This document shows positions 1-9,226 of a stretch of DNA of 64,000 nucleotides, piece by piece. Under the pieces are notes generated by a model. It was not told the origin of the DNA and searched no databases. It saw only the letters and a list, made by a program, of their open reading frames with translations. Source of the stretch: Methanothrix thermoacetophila PT (GTDB taxonomy: Archaea > Halobacteriota > Methanosarcinia > Methanotrichales > Methanotrichaceae); the NCBI RefSeq assembly GCF_000014945.1, contig NC_008553.1, positions 620,001 to 684,000 of the forward strand, read 5' to 3'. Every line of letters starts with the position of its first letter. The stretch's first letter is position 1. The position numbers and the translations under genes are program-made.

Positions 1-1490
1 AACTGGATATGGACATCCTTTGTTGTTATGTCCTCTCCCTGGAGCTTCTTGATCAGAGCTGAGACGTTTGTCACGGCCTCCTTCGCGATCTCCTGAAGCC
101 GGCCGGTCGCAATCACCCGCCCCTCCTCCTTGGACTGGGCAGGAGTGACCTCTGCCATTATGGGCAGGACGATGCCGGAATCGCCAATGACAGCAAGCCC
201 GTTCACCCTCCCCACCTCATCGCCAGAGCTCTTGTACATGCTGTACTCCTTTCGCCTCTCGAGATATCTGTCAGCCATCTGCTGCTCCAGCGATCTCGCC
301 ATCTTTTTGGCCTCTATGACATGCCTGGCCTCGGTCAGTGGAGCGCCCTCAGATCTCGCGATATCGCCGGCGACACGTATAAGACCTCCGAGGTCCCTGA
401 GCATCAGCGTCAGATGGCCCTTCCTGCCGGAACGCCTCTTCGCCTCTCTGATTATCTCGGCCACAGCATCCCTGGTGAAGTGCGGGATCTTGCCGTCACG
501 CACAACCTCCTGGGCCACGAACCTTATCAGCTTGTCCCTGTTCTCCACAGTGTCCTCCATGGTGTCCCTCATGTAGACCTCATAGCCGTAGCCCTTTATG
601 CGGGACCTGAGCGCCGGGTGCATTCCCTGAACCGCGTCCAAGTTCCCCGCGACGACCATTATGAAGCTGCATGGCACAGGTTCAGTCCTCACGAGCGCTC
701 CTGAGGACCTCTCGCTCTGACCTGTTATCGGATACATGCCCTCCTGAAGGGCTGTGAGAAGGCTCTGCTGCGACTCCAGCCGGAGCGTGTTGATCTCATC
801 TATGAATAGCACACCCTTGTGAGCCCTGTGTATGGCGCCGCACTCAACCCTCTCATGGCTAGGGGTCTCGAGGCCGCCAGACTGGAAAGGATCATGCCTG
901 ACATCACCGAGCAGAGCTCCGGCGTGTGCACCTGTTGCATCAACGAATGGAGCTGTCTTCTTGCCGCTGTTGTCGACAAGAAGTTTCGGAATGAACACAT
1001 CCTCTTTTGGTATGAGATACCTCATTGAGAGAAATATCAGTGCTGCTGCGATTATCCCGAAGAGAAGCTGGCCTGTATAGTAGGCGTAGACTATCAGCCC
1101 CATGACGATGAGCATGAAGAACATGTTCCTCGTCTGGACCTTCTTCCTGGCCTCCATCTTGTGTGCATCCACGATCTGCCTGCCCCGACCTGCGGGCACG
1201 ACCCTGATGCGTGGGTTGTTGTTGTCCTCCGGATTGTGATACACCAGGATATCCTGCAGCTCCTCCACAGGAAGGAGCTCGCTCATGGCCTTTCCCAGCA
1301 TTGACTTGCCTGTACCGGGCGAGCCTATGAGCATCACGTGGCGGCGCTGATGTGCCGCCTTCTTGATCACCTCCACCGCCTCCTCCTGACCTATGACCTG
1401 GTCTATGAGGCTCTCGGGGACGGTGATGCTGCTTGTATCCTCAAACTGAATACTGCCAAGCAACTCGTTCGGTTCTTCCATACTCAACAT
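1..1490 (-). CDS. lonB: Archaeal membrane-anchored ATP-dependent protease LonB (C-terminus beyond window)
   Basis: LonB degrades unfolded or regulatory proteins at the inner face of the membrane. The visible part is about 496 residues. It has a Walker A motif GSPGTGKS near residue 56, then two hydrophobic helices around residues 130-170 that interrupt the AAA module (the hallmark of archaeal LonB), then the Walker B motif VLFIDEIN. The reading frame is open to position 1, where the serine-lysine protease domain is just beginning (VIGDSGIVLPIMAEVTPAQS), so the catalytic dyad lies outside. I chose the ATG at 1488-1490 because a GAGGG Shine-Dalgarno sequence sits just upstream; a second ATG at 1481 is possible. 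The next gene on the right is divergent. Confidence 0.95.
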   Translation of the reverse strand, partial: MLSMEEPNELLGSIQFEDTSSITVPESLIDQVIGQEEAVEVIKKAAHQRRHVMLIGSPGTGKSMLGKAMSELLPVEELQDILVYHNPEDNNNPRIRVVPAGRGRQIVDAHKMEARKKVQTRNMFFMLIVMGLIVYAYYTGQLLFGIIAAALIFLSMRYLIPKEDVFIPKLLVDNSGKKTAPFVDATGAHAGALLGDVRHDPFQSGGLETPSHERVECGAIHRAHKGVLFIDEINTLRLESQQSLLTALQEGMYPITGQSERSSGALVRTEPVPCSFIMVVAGNLDAVQGMHPALRSRIKGYGYEVYMRDTMEDTVENRDKLIRFVAQEVVRDGKIPHFTRDAVAEIIREAKRRSGRKGHLTLMLRDLGGLIRVAGDIARSEGAPLTEARHVIEAKKMARSLEQQMADRYLERRKEYSMYKSSGDEVGRVNGLAVIGDSGIVLPIMAEVTPAQSKEEGRVIATGRLQEIAKEAVTNVSALIKKLQGEDITTKDVHIQ

Positions 1491-1893
1491 CTGCCCTCTT
1501 AATCAGATCGTTATCCTTCTGATCTATATATTTGATGCTTACCTCACGCGAACATCTCTGTACCGGCCCGCGAATTGTGAAGTCAGAATTTTGTGCATAT
1601 CCGTCGGCCGGGCCAAAGGGCTCGATTCGCTGAGCTACATCCCATGGTGCACAACCGAGCCGATCACTCGATCCCAGATAGCCTGGAGAGGTGCCAGCTC
1701 AGGTTATTGAAAGCACGCCATTGTGATCCCGGAGGGGCGGCTGGATGAGAGGCCCTGTACAGATAAGATCAGAAGTCAGAAATCTGGGCCTTACTTATTT
1801 TGGATGTTGGATAGACTTAATCCTTATCCGGAGACAACCGAATGATGTAAAGTTAATATAATATGTAGTGGTGTGTGTTTATGGTGAGAGGCA
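1491..1893. other. Intergenic region between lonB and the topoisomerase VI operon
   Basis: I see no convincing gene in these 400 bases. The part next to lonB should hold its promoter (AT-rich around 1510-1540). The part before 1894 is AT-rich (about 1840-1875) and should hold the promoter of the forward operon. On the minus strand 1643-1601 there is a stretch with the conserved tRNA D-arm motif TAGCTCAG preceded by GGGATG, but no matching anticodon stem or acceptor strand. It is at most a tRNA remnant. Confidence 0.4.
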
Positions 1894-2124
1894 ATGGTGA
1901 TTGGAGTAACAATGGTCAAGGTAGTGCCTGGACAGGAGAAGCCGGTCTATAATGCACTGCGGCAGGTGGATGGTATAAAGAACGTCTATCACGTCTTTGG
2001 AGAGTTCGACTTCGTTGTGATCATAGAGGTCGATGGTCTCAGCACACTGAACCGACTGGTCGACACGATTCGCGAGATCGAGAACGTAACAGCAACACAG
2101 ACCGTTGTTGGGGCAGAGCTTTAA
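1894..2124 (+). CDS. Stand-alone Lrp/AsnC ligand-binding (RAM) domain protein
   Basis: This 76-residue protein consists only of the effector-binding/oligomerisation (RAM) domain of Lrp/AsnC regulators. The pattern VxMVKVxPGxE, then [14 protein letters not shown], then [12 protein letters not shown] fits that alpha-beta fold. No N-terminal helix-turn-helix is present, so it cannot bind DNA alone; it may sense a small molecule, possibly an amino acid, and modulate a partner regulator. Its stop codon overlaps the start of top6B by one base, so the two are probably cotranslated. Stand-alone RAM proteins are common in archaea, and the link to the topoisomerase is positional only. Confidence 0.85.
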   Translation: MVIGVTMVKVVPGQEKPVYNALRQVDGIKNVYHVFGEFDFVVIIEVDGLSTLNRLVDTIREIENVTATQTVVGAEL

Positions 2125-3965
2125 TGGATATAGCCGAGGAGCTGGCAAAGCAGCAGAGATCGATATCTGTTGCGGAATTCTTTGAGAAGAACCGCCAGAT
2201 TCTTGGATTCGACTCCGCTCCGCGCGCCCTCATAACATGCGTCAAGGAGGCTGTCGACAACTCCCTTGACGCATGTGAGGATGCCGGCATACTTCCCGAT
2301 ATTTTTGTACAAATTAAACGCACCGGTGAGCTTTACCGTGTCATAGTCGAGGACAATGGGCCAGGCATCGTGCCATCTGAGATACCCAGAGTCTTCGCAA
2401 TGCTGCTTTACGGCTCGAGATTTCATGTTCTCCGGCAGAGCAGGGGGCAGCAGGGCATAGGCATATCTGCAGCTGTCCTCTACTCACAGCTGACCTCAGG
2501 AAAGCCAGCGAGGATCACATCCAGGACATCGCCTGAGAGGCCAGCGAGATATGTGGAGGTTATGATCAATACGGCGAAGAACGAGCCGGAGATCATCAGA
2601 GAGAAGGATATCGACTGGGAGCGACCAAGGGGCACGCGGGTGGAGCTTGAAATCGAAGGATCGTATGTCCGGGGCAGGAGGCAGTCGGTTTACAGCTATC
2701 TGAAGAACGTAGCGATAGTGAACCCGCATGCAAGGATAACATTCGTGGAGCCGGATGGATCCACAGAGCGGTTTGAGAGGGCGACGGAGCTTCTTCCAAA
2801 GAGAGCATGTGAGATAAAGCCCCATCCTGCAGGAATAGAGCTCGGCGAGCTCACAAAGATGTTGAGATACACCGAGAGAAGAAAGCTCTCAAGCTTCCTG
2901 AAGGAATCGTTCACATCCATCGGCAACATCGCTGCTCAGGAGGTGATCCATAATTCAGGCCTTGATCCATCGATGGATCCCAGAAGCCTCAACTACGATC
3001 AGTCCAAGCGGCTTTTTGAGGCGCTCAGGCGCATAAAGATAAAGTCTCCCCCTGCCGACTGTCTCTCGCCGATAGGAGAGGATCTGATAAGATCCGGCCT
3101 GGCGAAGGAGTACAAGCTGGACTTCATCGCGACAGTCTCAAGGCCGGTCTCTGTATACTCCGGAAATCCCTTTGTGGTCGAGGCAGGAATCGGATTCGGC
3201 GGCGAACTCGAACGGAGTGGAAGAGTGGATATCCTGCGGTTCGCGAACCGTGTGCCTCTTATATACCAGCAGGGTGCATGCGCCATCACCCATGCGGTAG
3301 AAGGAGTCTCCTGGAAGAGCTATGGCCTGGACCAGCCAGGCGGGGGATTGCCGGTCGGGCCTGCTGTGATCCTGGTGCATGTAGCATCCACAAACATACC
3401 GTTTACATCCGAGTCAAAGGACGCAATAGCGGACATCCCTGAGATACTCACTGAGATAGATCTCGCGTTGAAGGAGATCGGCAGAAAGCTGAGGAGATTT
3501 CTCGCACTTCAGGAGACGCTTTCAGAGCGAAGGGAGAAGGAGGAGATCATAGGTAGGATTCTCCCAAGAATGGCAGACAAGCTCGCGGACATGCTCGGGC
3601 TCGAGAGGCCTGATATAAGCATGGTTGTGGCCAGGATCATGGGCAATATTCTGGTGAGAAGGGACATTAAGCAGGAGAATGGGCGTTTGAGGGTGTGTAT
3701 AGAGATAGAGAACAACACCTCCGCGCAGAGAAGCTTCAAGCTGCACGAGATACTCCCTCTGGAGGCGGAGGAACTCGACCCACCTGCCAGAAGGGTTGAT
3801 ATGGGCGACCGCTACGACTACCAGTGGAGGATAGCGATCCGGTCCGGTGAGAGGATGGTCATCAGGTATACGATAAAAAACCACCTGCAGAGAATGCCGG
3901 AGGCTGTTGTCGAGGGGCTGGAGCCAGAGATTGTGACAGGAGCGAGGGTGCTGTCTGATGTCTGA
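2124..3965 (+). CDS. top6B: DNA topoisomerase VI subunit B (ATPase)
   Basis: Subunit B of the archaeal type IIB topoisomerase, which relaxes and decatenates DNA by ATP-gated double-strand passage. The 613 residues match the usual length. The N-terminal GHKL ATPase shows the N-box [14 protein letters not shown], the G1 box VEDNGPGIV and the G2 box [11 protein letters not shown] helix-two-turn-helix and a transducer domain with the conserved lysine region follow. The ATG overlaps the preceding RAM-domain gene by one base, and the 3' end overlaps top6A by 8 bases, the normal B-A order in archaea. This is the main decatenase of methanogens lacking abundant gyrase. Confidence 0.97.
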   Translation: MDIAEELAKQQRSISVAEFFEKNRQILGFDSAPRALITCVKEAVDNSLDACEDAGILPDIFVQIKRTGELYRVIVEDNGPGIVPSEIPRVFAMLLYGSRFHVLRQSRGQQGIGISAAVLYSQLTSGKPARITSRTSPERPARYVEVMINTAKNEPEIIREKDIDWERPRGTRVELEIEGSYVRGRRQSVYSYLKNVAIVNPHARITFVEPDGSTERFERATELLPKRACEIKPHPAGIELGELTKMLRYTERRKLSSFLKESFTSIGNIAAQEVIHNSGLDPSMDPRSLNYDQSKRLFEALRRIKIKSPPADCLSPIGEDLIRSGLAKEYKLDFIATVSRPVSVYSGNPFVVEAGIGFGGELERSGRVDILRFANRVPLIYQQGACAITHAVEGVSWKSYGLDQPGGGLPVGPAVILVHVASTNIPFTSESKDAIADIPEILTEIDLALKEIGRKLRRFLALQETLSERREKEEIIGRILPRMADKLADMLGLERPDISMVVARIMGNILVRRDIKQENGRLRVCIEIENNTSAQRSFKLHEILPLEAEELDPPARRVDMGDRYDYQWRIAIRSGERMVIRYTIKNHLQRMPEAVVEGLEPEIVTGARVLSDV

Positions 3966-5031
3966 TCCGGAGAGCAGGCTTCTCAGTATAGCGAGATCTC
4001 TCTATGATCAGTTCAGGGAGGGCACTGTACCCCATCTCGTTCTTCCCACGAGGACGAAGAAGAATATCGAGTACAGCACGAAAGATGATGTGTGGGTTTA
4101 TGGCGACCAGGAGAGCGTGAGAAGCGTCAAGACGATACGTGGTGCGAAGACGCTGCTCAAGACCGTGCATCTGGTGGATCTGCTAGTAAAAGAGCATCTA
4201 AGAGGAAATAGGGCATCAACGCTCAGGGAGATATACTACATCTCCGAGAACTGGGATCTTGCGAAGTTTGCAGAGCAGGCTGAGAGCGACCGCCTCATTG
4301 AAGATCTGGAGATAATCACAGGCCTGCAGCGAGAGGAATTTCATGTCAGGCCTGAGGAGGATGGCGCCGCTGTCTTCGGCCCTCTGAGAATCAGGGAGCG
4401 CACGCGGCGCGGCGAGCGTGAGATACACTGCCAGGAGGATATAGGGGAAGCGGGCTACCAGATACCGTTCAACGTTGATTTTGTTGAGTTCCTGGAGCAT
4501 GATGCGAGAATGGTCATAGCAGTTGAGACAGGCGGAATGTATGCCAGGCTGATAGAGAACGGATTCGATGAGGAGTTCGATGCTATACTGGTGCACCTCA
4601 AAGGCCAGCCGGCACGGTCGACAAGACGCTTCATAAAGAGGCTCAACACGGAGCTCGGCCTGCCGGTGGCTGTCTTCACAGATGGAGATCCGTGGAGCTA
4701 CAGGATATTCGCGAGCGTCGCATACGGCGCGATAAAGAGCGCGCATCTCTCCGAGCACCTGGCCACGCCGGATGCACGATTCCTCGGTGTACAGCCCACA
4801 GACATCGTTGAGTACAATCTATCCACAGACAAGCTCACAGACAGGGATCTTCATGCGCTAAGGGCAGAGCTCACAGACCCGAGGTTCGGCAGCGATTACT
4901 GGCAGATGCAGATACAGCTCCAGATAGACCTGAAGAAGAAGGCAGAGCAGCAGGCATTCGCCGGCAAGGGTCTGGACTTCGTCACGAAAAGATATCTTCC
5001 GGAGAGGCTCTCAGAGCTGGGGATGGTATAG
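3958..5031 (+). CDS. top6A: DNA topoisomerase VI subunit A (cleavage subunit, Spo11 homologue)
   Basis: Subunit A cuts both DNA strands through a tyrosyl-phosphodiester link and pairs with the B subunit encoded just upstream (8-base overlap). The 357 residues contain the winged-helix motif [11 protein letters not shown] near residues 89-99 with the catalytic tyrosine. The Toprim fold has its acidic residues visible in VETGG (near 183) and [10 protein letters not shown] (near 240). Length and domain order are standard for archaeal Top6A. A second, diverged protein of this fold lies at 19708-20499 in the same window. No gene follows on this strand until 7.5 kb. Confidence 0.97.
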   Translation: MSDPESRLLSIARSLYDQFREGTVPHLVLPTRTKKNIEYSTKDDVWVYGDQESVRSVKTIRGAKTLLKTVHLVDLLVKEHLRGNRASTLREIYYISENWDLAKFAEQAESDRLIEDLEIITGLQREEFHVRPEEDGAAVFGPLRIRERTRRGEREIHCQEDIGEAGYQIPFNVDFVEFLEHDARMVIAVETGGMYARLIENGFDEEFDAILVHLKGQPARSTRRFIKRLNTELGLPVAVFTDGDPWSYRIFASVAYGAIKSAHLSEHLATPDARFLGVQPTDIVEYNLSTDKLTDRDLHALRAELTDPRFGSDYWQMQIQLQIDLKKKAEQQAFAGKGLDFVTKRYLPERLSELGMV

Positions 5032-5093
5032 GACGCGAATGAAACTCTTGCAGATGCAAGTGGATCAGCGCTGTCTCACATGCCATCGCTGCG

Positions 5094-5945
5094 CTACCTC
5101 TCGTATGCTGATATGAAGGGGAGCAGGAGGTTGTGGTCGTTCAGCATGCCAATCAGCTTTCTGTGAGCGTTTACAACAGGCATCTGGTCTATCCTCTTCT
5201 GCGACATCGTCCGCGCGCATTCGCTCACCCTGCTGGATCTCAGCGCGGTTATCGCCTGGACCATGGCCTCCTTCACCTTCACATTCTTCAGCGTGATCTT
5301 AGATACCTGGTAGTACCTGGAGATGGCCTCCTTCTGGCTCTCCCAGCTCCACTCATCCATCTCAGGCGCAGTGTCTGCATCTGCCTTCTCCAGGGACTCC
5401 TCGACGACGCTCTTTGCTATGAGATCTCTATCTGTGATTATGCCAACCAGCTGGAGATCTGTATCGATCACGGGGCATGCCTGGACCCCGGCATACTCCA
5501 TTATCGCGCCCACCACCGGCAGCGGCATCTCTGCCCATACAACGACTACATTCCGCTCGAAATATTTATCTATGGTCTCATCTATGTTGAGAGACGCGAT
5601 TACCTTCACGAGATCTGCAACGCTAATGATCCCCACAAGCCTCTCGTCCTCGACCACAGGCAGACGTCTCACACGTTTCTCAACGAAGAGCTTCGCAGCA
5701 TCGACCAGACGATCTTCAGGATGCACGACATATGGATTCCTGGTCATGAGCATGGCGATCTGGTCCTCCTCCGGGTTCCGGAGAAGATCTGTCCTGGTGA
5801 CCATGCCGACTACAGTGCAGTTCTTGACGACAGGAACGCCAGAGACATGCCGCTCGTTCAGAACCTTCAGCACCTTATCCCTGGTGCCGGGCAGGCTCAC
5901 ATAAGCGACATCCCTGACCATTGCATCTCTGACCAGGATATCCAA
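5094..5945 (-). CDS. Four-CBS-domain protein
   Basis: A 283-residue soluble protein made of two CBS pairs. The repeated signature is (S/G)xxPVV...xVGMVTxxDLL or GIISVADLV, seen near residues 35-55, 95-115, 160-180 and 255-275. CBS pairs bind adenosyl ligands such as AMP, ATP or S-adenosylmethionine and act as energy or redox sensors, so this is probably a regulator, but its target is unknown. A linker rich in acid and serine (near 190-215) separates the third and fourth domains. The gene is the last of a reverse operon, 3 bases after the universal stress protein gene. Confidence 0.9.
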   Translation of the reverse strand: MDILVRDAMVRDVAYVSLPGTRDKVLKVLNERHVSGVPVVKNCTVVGMVTRTDLLRNPEEDQIAMLMTRNPYVVHPEDRLVDAAKLFVEKRVRRLPVVEDERLVGIISVADLVKVIASLNIDETIDKYFERNVVVVWAEMPLPVVGAIMEYAGVQACPVIDTDLQLVGIITDRDLIAKSVVEESLEKADADTAPEMDEWSWESQKEAISRYYQVSKITLKNVKVKEAMVQAITALRSSRVSECARTMSQKRIDQMPVVNAHRKLIGMLNDHNLLLPFISAYER

Positions 5946-5948
5946 GGA

Positions 5949-6392
5949 TCAGCCCTCCTTTCTCTCGCCGGGCACTGTTAAAACTGGAACTCTGGAGTGC
6001 TGGACCACCTTCTCTGCAACACTTCCAAGAAGGAACCTGTCGAGGCCACTCCTCCCAACGCTTCCCATGACGAGGAGATCCACGCTGAGATCGCGAGAGA
6101 GCTTCAGGATCTCGTCAGTCGGCTTTCCCTCGACAATCCTCTTCTCGCACGGCACGCCAGCCTCAGACGCGATCGACTCAACGTATGATGTTGCATCTTC
6201 ACCCTCCTTGAGGAGCATGTCCCTTATGCCAACAAGAATCATCTCATCAGGGAGGTGGCTAAGCCTGCCTGTGTCCGCCACATAGACCGCTATGACCCTG
6301 GCCCCCAGATTCCGGGCGAGCTCCACGCCGAACCTCGCGGCCCTCTCGCTCGTCACAGAGCCATCCGTCGCTATCATAATCTTCTCGATCAT
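5949..6392 (-). CDS. Universal stress protein (UspA family)
   Basis: A 147-residue single-domain UspA protein. It begins IEKIMIATDGSVTSERAA, and its C-terminal part reads LLVMGSVGRSGLDRFLLGSVAEKVVQHSRVPVLTV. That carries the ATP-binding G-x2-G-x9-G(S/T) pattern typical of nucleotide-binding Usps such as MJ0577. It sits between an amidohydrolase gene (4-base gap upstream) and the CBS protein gene (3-base gap downstream), so it is likely cotranscribed with both. Pairing with a CBS protein suggests adenylate sensing in stress or starvation, which is inference. Confidence 0.93.
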   Translation of the reverse strand: MIEKIMIATDGSVTSERAARFGVELARNLGARVIAVYVADTGRLSHLPDEMILVGIRDMLLKEGEDATSYVESIASEAGVPCEKRIVEGKPTDEILKLSRDLSVDLLVMGSVGRSGLDRFLLGSVAEKVVQHSRVPVLTVPGERKEG

Positions 6393-6396
6393 GCTT

Positions 6397-7545
6397 TCAG
6401 ATCCTCAGTATTATATCAGAGGGCTCAGCCCTTCTCACGATGCTTCCCAATGGATTCAACGATCCCCTCATGTTGCGTGAGTTCCTGTCGAACACCATCA
6501 CCCGCGCCTCCTTTCCGGGATCGACGGAGCCGAGCCTCTCATCCATTCCCAGTGCTCTTGCTCCATTTATCGTGCACATCATAAAAACCTGTCTGTCGTC
6601 TCTGACAAGCGCTTTTGAGAGAAGCTCCATCTCCCTGAAGATGTTGGTCGAATTTATCATAATGTTATCCGTACCCACACAGACATTGATTCCCAGAGAT
6701 AGCATCGATGAGACATCAGGAAGGCCGGCGCGTGTGAAGAGGTTCGATCTGGGGCACACGACCACAGAGGCGCCAGATTCCGCAACATCCCTGAGATCGG
6801 AGCGCTCCGCTCTGGAGAGATGTATGAGAATGTCGGGGTCGAGCGCGAGCGCGCCATCTATATCATCCCTGCCGGCCTCTCCAGCGTGTATCGCGATGCG
6901 CTTTCCCTCTTTTCTTGCGATCCTCACAACCTCATCCACAAAACTCTGATCGTAATCCCTAGTGCTGCTAAGCCCGACTCCCCAGCATGCTGGATGTATA
7001 TCCCATGGCGCCCTCAGAGGCCTGCCGAAGATCCTGCTCTGGATCCCCAAACCCTCGATAGCTCTGAGGAGTAGCTCCACGCCGTGAGAACCACCCTCCC
7101 TGAAATCGCCGAAGACGCAGGTCCCGGTATCTAGCATCTCTGAAACAGAGAAGCGCATCGATTCGACGAGGAGATCATCGCTCGCGCTCTCAAGAATTCT
7201 GTGCTTGAGACCGCCCGGCCCTACAAGATCCGCGAGATCCATGAACGGCGGATCCTTCGCGATGGAGTCCGCGACATGTGTGTGCGCATTGACAAATGCA
7301 GGGCATATGATTCCCTCGAGGTGGCCTCTCTCTTTGCCCTCACCGATCTCTTTTATTACGCCGTTCTCTATAACGACGTACCCATCCAGGACAACCATAT
7401 CCTCGCCTGCGATCACCGTCCCGGAGAGTATCAGCTCATCCTGAAAGCCAGCATCCTCTGATGCAGAGGCGAGAGATCCCGGACCGGAATATTTGCTGAT
7501 GGGCGGGGCATTCAGCTTATTAACATCCTCATCGATTCTGCGCAT
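6397..7545 (-). CDS. Metal-dependent amidohydrolase (cytosine/SAH deaminase-like)
   Basis: The 382-residue protein has the amidohydrolase TIM-barrel ligands: FVNAHTHVADS (HxH), AIHAGEAG, a further HLS histidine and the late aspartate in CVGTDNIM. A beta-sandwich segment flanks the barrel at both ends (LILSGTVIAGED, then EARVMVFDRNS). This is the ATZ/TRZ and cytosine deaminase branch; the substrate, perhaps an adenosyl or pterin-like amine, cannot be read from sequence. The only in-frame ATG is at 7543-7545. Its first 37 residues look non-conserved and overlap the divergent reductase start by two bases, so translation may begin later at an alternative codon. First gene of a reverse three-gene operon. 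Confidence 0.82.
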   Translation of the reverse strand: MRRIDEDVNKLNAPPISKYSGPGSLASASEDAGFQDELILSGTVIAGEDMVVLDGYVVIENGVIKEIGEGKERGHLEGIICPAFVNAHTHVADSIAKDPPFMDLADLVGPGGLKHRILESASDDLLVESMRFSVSEMLDTGTCVFGDFREGGSHGVELLLRAIEGLGIQSRIFGRPLRAPWDIHPACWGVGLSSTRDYDQSFVDEVVRIARKEGKRIAIHAGEAGRDDIDGALALDPDILIHLSRAERSDLRDVAESGASVVVCPRSNLFTRAGLPDVSSMLSLGINVCVGTDNIMINSTNIFREMELLSKALVRDDRQVFMMCTINGARALGMDERLGSVDPGKEARVMVFDRNSRNMRGSLNPLGSIVRRAEPSDIILRI

Positions 7546-8215
7546 GATGAGACCCTATGTTCTGATCAACAGCGCAATGAGCGCCGATGGGAAGATAAGC
7601 TCTTTTCTCAGGCGACAGGTGCGCATCTCCGGGTCTGAGGACCTCCTCAGGGTGGAGAGGCTCCGCGCGGAGAGCGATGCAGTGATGGTTGGATTGGGAA
7701 CTGTCATTGCAGACGACCCGACGCTCCGAGTGAAGTCTGAGGCGCTGCGATCATGGAGGCTGGAAAGAGGTGTGCCGGAGAACCCTCTCCGGATCGTGGC
7801 TGACAGCAGGGCCAGAACGCCTCCGGAAGCCAGGGTTCTGGGGCCGGGATGCATCGTGGCTGTATCGAGATATGCCCCTGAGGATAGACTCAAAGAACTC
7901 TCTGAGAGGTGCGAGATCGCGATCTGTGGGGAGGATCGCGTTGATCTCAGAGAGCTTCTGGAGATGCTGTACAGGAGGGGCGTGAGGAGGTTGATGGTCG
8001 AGGGAGGAGGCACCCTGAACTGGTCGCTCATAGAGCAGGGGCTCGTCGACGAGATTTGCGTCTTCGTGGGGCCCATGGTGATAGGGGGTCAAGATGCTCC
8101 CACGCTCGTGGACGGCAGAGGCTTCCCGGAGAACTTTCAGAGGCTGGAGCTTGAATCCGCGGAACGCATCGATGATGGTCTTCTCCTGAAATGGAGGGTG
8201 GTCAGGAGCGCATGA
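7544..8215 (+). CDS. 2,5-diamino-6-ribosylamino-pyrimidinone 5'-phosphate reductase (archaeal RibD C-terminal type)
   Basis: Archaeal reductase of riboflavin and F420 precursor synthesis, which reduces the ribosyl side chain with NAD(P)H. The roughly 223 residues begin RPYVLINSAMSADGKISS. They contain DAVMVGLGTVIADDPTLRV and the nucleotide-binding RLMVEGGGTLNWSLI, the standard DHFR-like RibD motifs. No deaminase domain is present, as expected for archaea. Starts at 7544 and 7547 (tandem ATGs) are equally good. An AT-rich TATA-like stretch near 7515 would give a nearly leaderless message. The 3' end overlaps the convergent DUF169 gene by 14 bases. Confidence 0.9.
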   Translation: MMRPYVLINSAMSADGKISSFLRRQVRISGSEDLLRVERLRAESDAVMVGLGTVIADDPTLRVKSEALRSWRLERGVPENPLRIVADSRARTPPEARVLGPGCIVAVSRYAPEDRLKELSERCEIAICGEDRVDLRELLEMLYRRGVRRLMVEGGGTLNWSLIEQGLVDEICVFVGPMVIGGQDAPTLVDGRGFPENFQRLELESAERIDDGLLLKWRVVRSA

Positions 8216-8900
8216 ATCTGTCCCAGCCCTCGTGCCTCTCCTTCAGAACCCTGCATATGTCCTCGAGCATCTCAAATGGGATTCCAACAACCACATCGTT
8301 ATCTGTAAGCCCGGTCTTTTTCGCGGACCCGTCACATCCAAGCGAGACGTTCACATCGCCCTTGAGGATCGGGGACGCTGTGGCATCGACGCAGAAGGAC
8401 TGGATGCCAGCTGTATCAAGATTCATGCGCCCACCGCGCCTGTACAGGACGGCCTGCACTATGCGTCGGGCCTGCAGAGCATTTCCGACGAAGATGACCA
8501 CGTCAGGATTCATATTCAGCTTTGAGAGAGGCGCGACAAGAGTCGCAACCGTGCTGCCAGCCGGAATCTTTGGGAGGTTCGAAACTATCCTCTGACCTAC
8601 AGTTGGCGTGGCACATTTGTTCAATTTTGAGAAATACAGCTTCCCCTGAACTATATTATCCGGGAAGGCGTGCAGGCCTATACCAGCAGCTCCGCCTCTG
8701 CAGGCATGTTTATCAGACCTCGCAAACAGCACTTCGCCTCTTCGTGCGCGCTGTACCATCCCACAGTACGGCAGCGGGCTCTCTATTTCCTTAAGATCCT
8801 TCGGGATATCCTCTTCGCTCTTGAAGAGAACCACACCTACAGGCTCGCTATCGAGGCCGAGCGTGCTCTTCAGAATATCCGACATCTCAGCATAATCCAT
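8202..8900 (-). CDS. DUF169 family protein
   Basis: A 232-residue protein of the DUF169 family, common in methanogens and anaerobes. Visible features are the N-terminal LGLDSEPVGVVLFKSEED, a CGMVQRARRGEVLF segment, the cysteine in HACRGGAAGIGLH and a late GCDGSAKKTGL. Conserved cysteines suggest a metal or cofactor role, but no function is established. No signal peptide or membrane segment is seen. It is transcribed convergently with the riboflavin reductase and overlaps its last 14 bases; no other gene shares its strand nearby. Confidence 0.85.
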   Translation of the reverse strand: MDYAEMSDILKSTLGLDSEPVGVVLFKSEEDIPKDLKEIESPLPYCGMVQRARRGEVLFARSDKHACRGGAAGIGLHAFPDNIVQGKLYFSKLNKCATPTVGQRIVSNLPKIPAGSTVATLVAPLSKLNMNPDVVIFVGNALQARRIVQAVLYRRGGRMNLDTAGIQSFCVDATASPILKGDVNVSLGCDGSAKKTGLTDNDVVVGIPFEMLEDICRVLKERHEGWDRFMRS

Positions 8901-8962
8901 AATGACACCTCATTTGGTCTGGTTATATCATAGGATTTCTCTGTTGCGCTCTGTTGCTGGAG

Positions 8963-9046
8963 CATGTCCAAATACAACCAGATCGCTTCTGAGAACCAAA
9001 AGCATTGGAGTTTATGTCTGGCGTTCCAGCTCTTTATTTGGACATG
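8963..9046. repeat. Inverted repeat (CATGTCCAAATA arms)
   Basis: A perfect 12-bp inverted repeat, CATGTCCAAATA at 8963-8974 and TATTTGGACATG at 9035-9046, encloses about 60 bases. It lies in the 326-bp gap between the divergent DUF169 and lamin-tail genes. It could be a small non-autonomous mobile element or a structured regulatory site. Confidence 0.6.
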
Positions 9047-9170
9047 TCCTGTTGATGGGAAGCGTTTCAATTAAATTCCTCTAATTGTTGAGAAGTTTAT
9101 ATCAAAATTAATCTCAATAAGATGTTATAAACCTGGTTATAATCTCATAAGTCAAAAATTACTTAGAAAA

Positions 9171-9179
9171 GTTTAAATC
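9171..9179 (+). promoter_or_regulatory. TATA-like box upstream of the lamin-tail gene
   Basis: GTTTAAATC in a very AT-rich stretch resembles an archaeal TATA box. It would start transcription near 9200, about 25 bases before the ATG at 9227. A GGTGG Shine-Dalgarno sequence lies just before that ATG. Confidence 0.4.
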
Positions 9180-9226
9180 TTTGCAGCTAATCGTAGTAAT
9201 AACCTCTCTAGAAGAGGTGGGGAAGT

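Noticed and set aside
1601-1643. Functional tRNA gene
   Set aside because: Only the 5' D-arm motif is present; no anticodon stem or complete acceptor pairing can be drawn.
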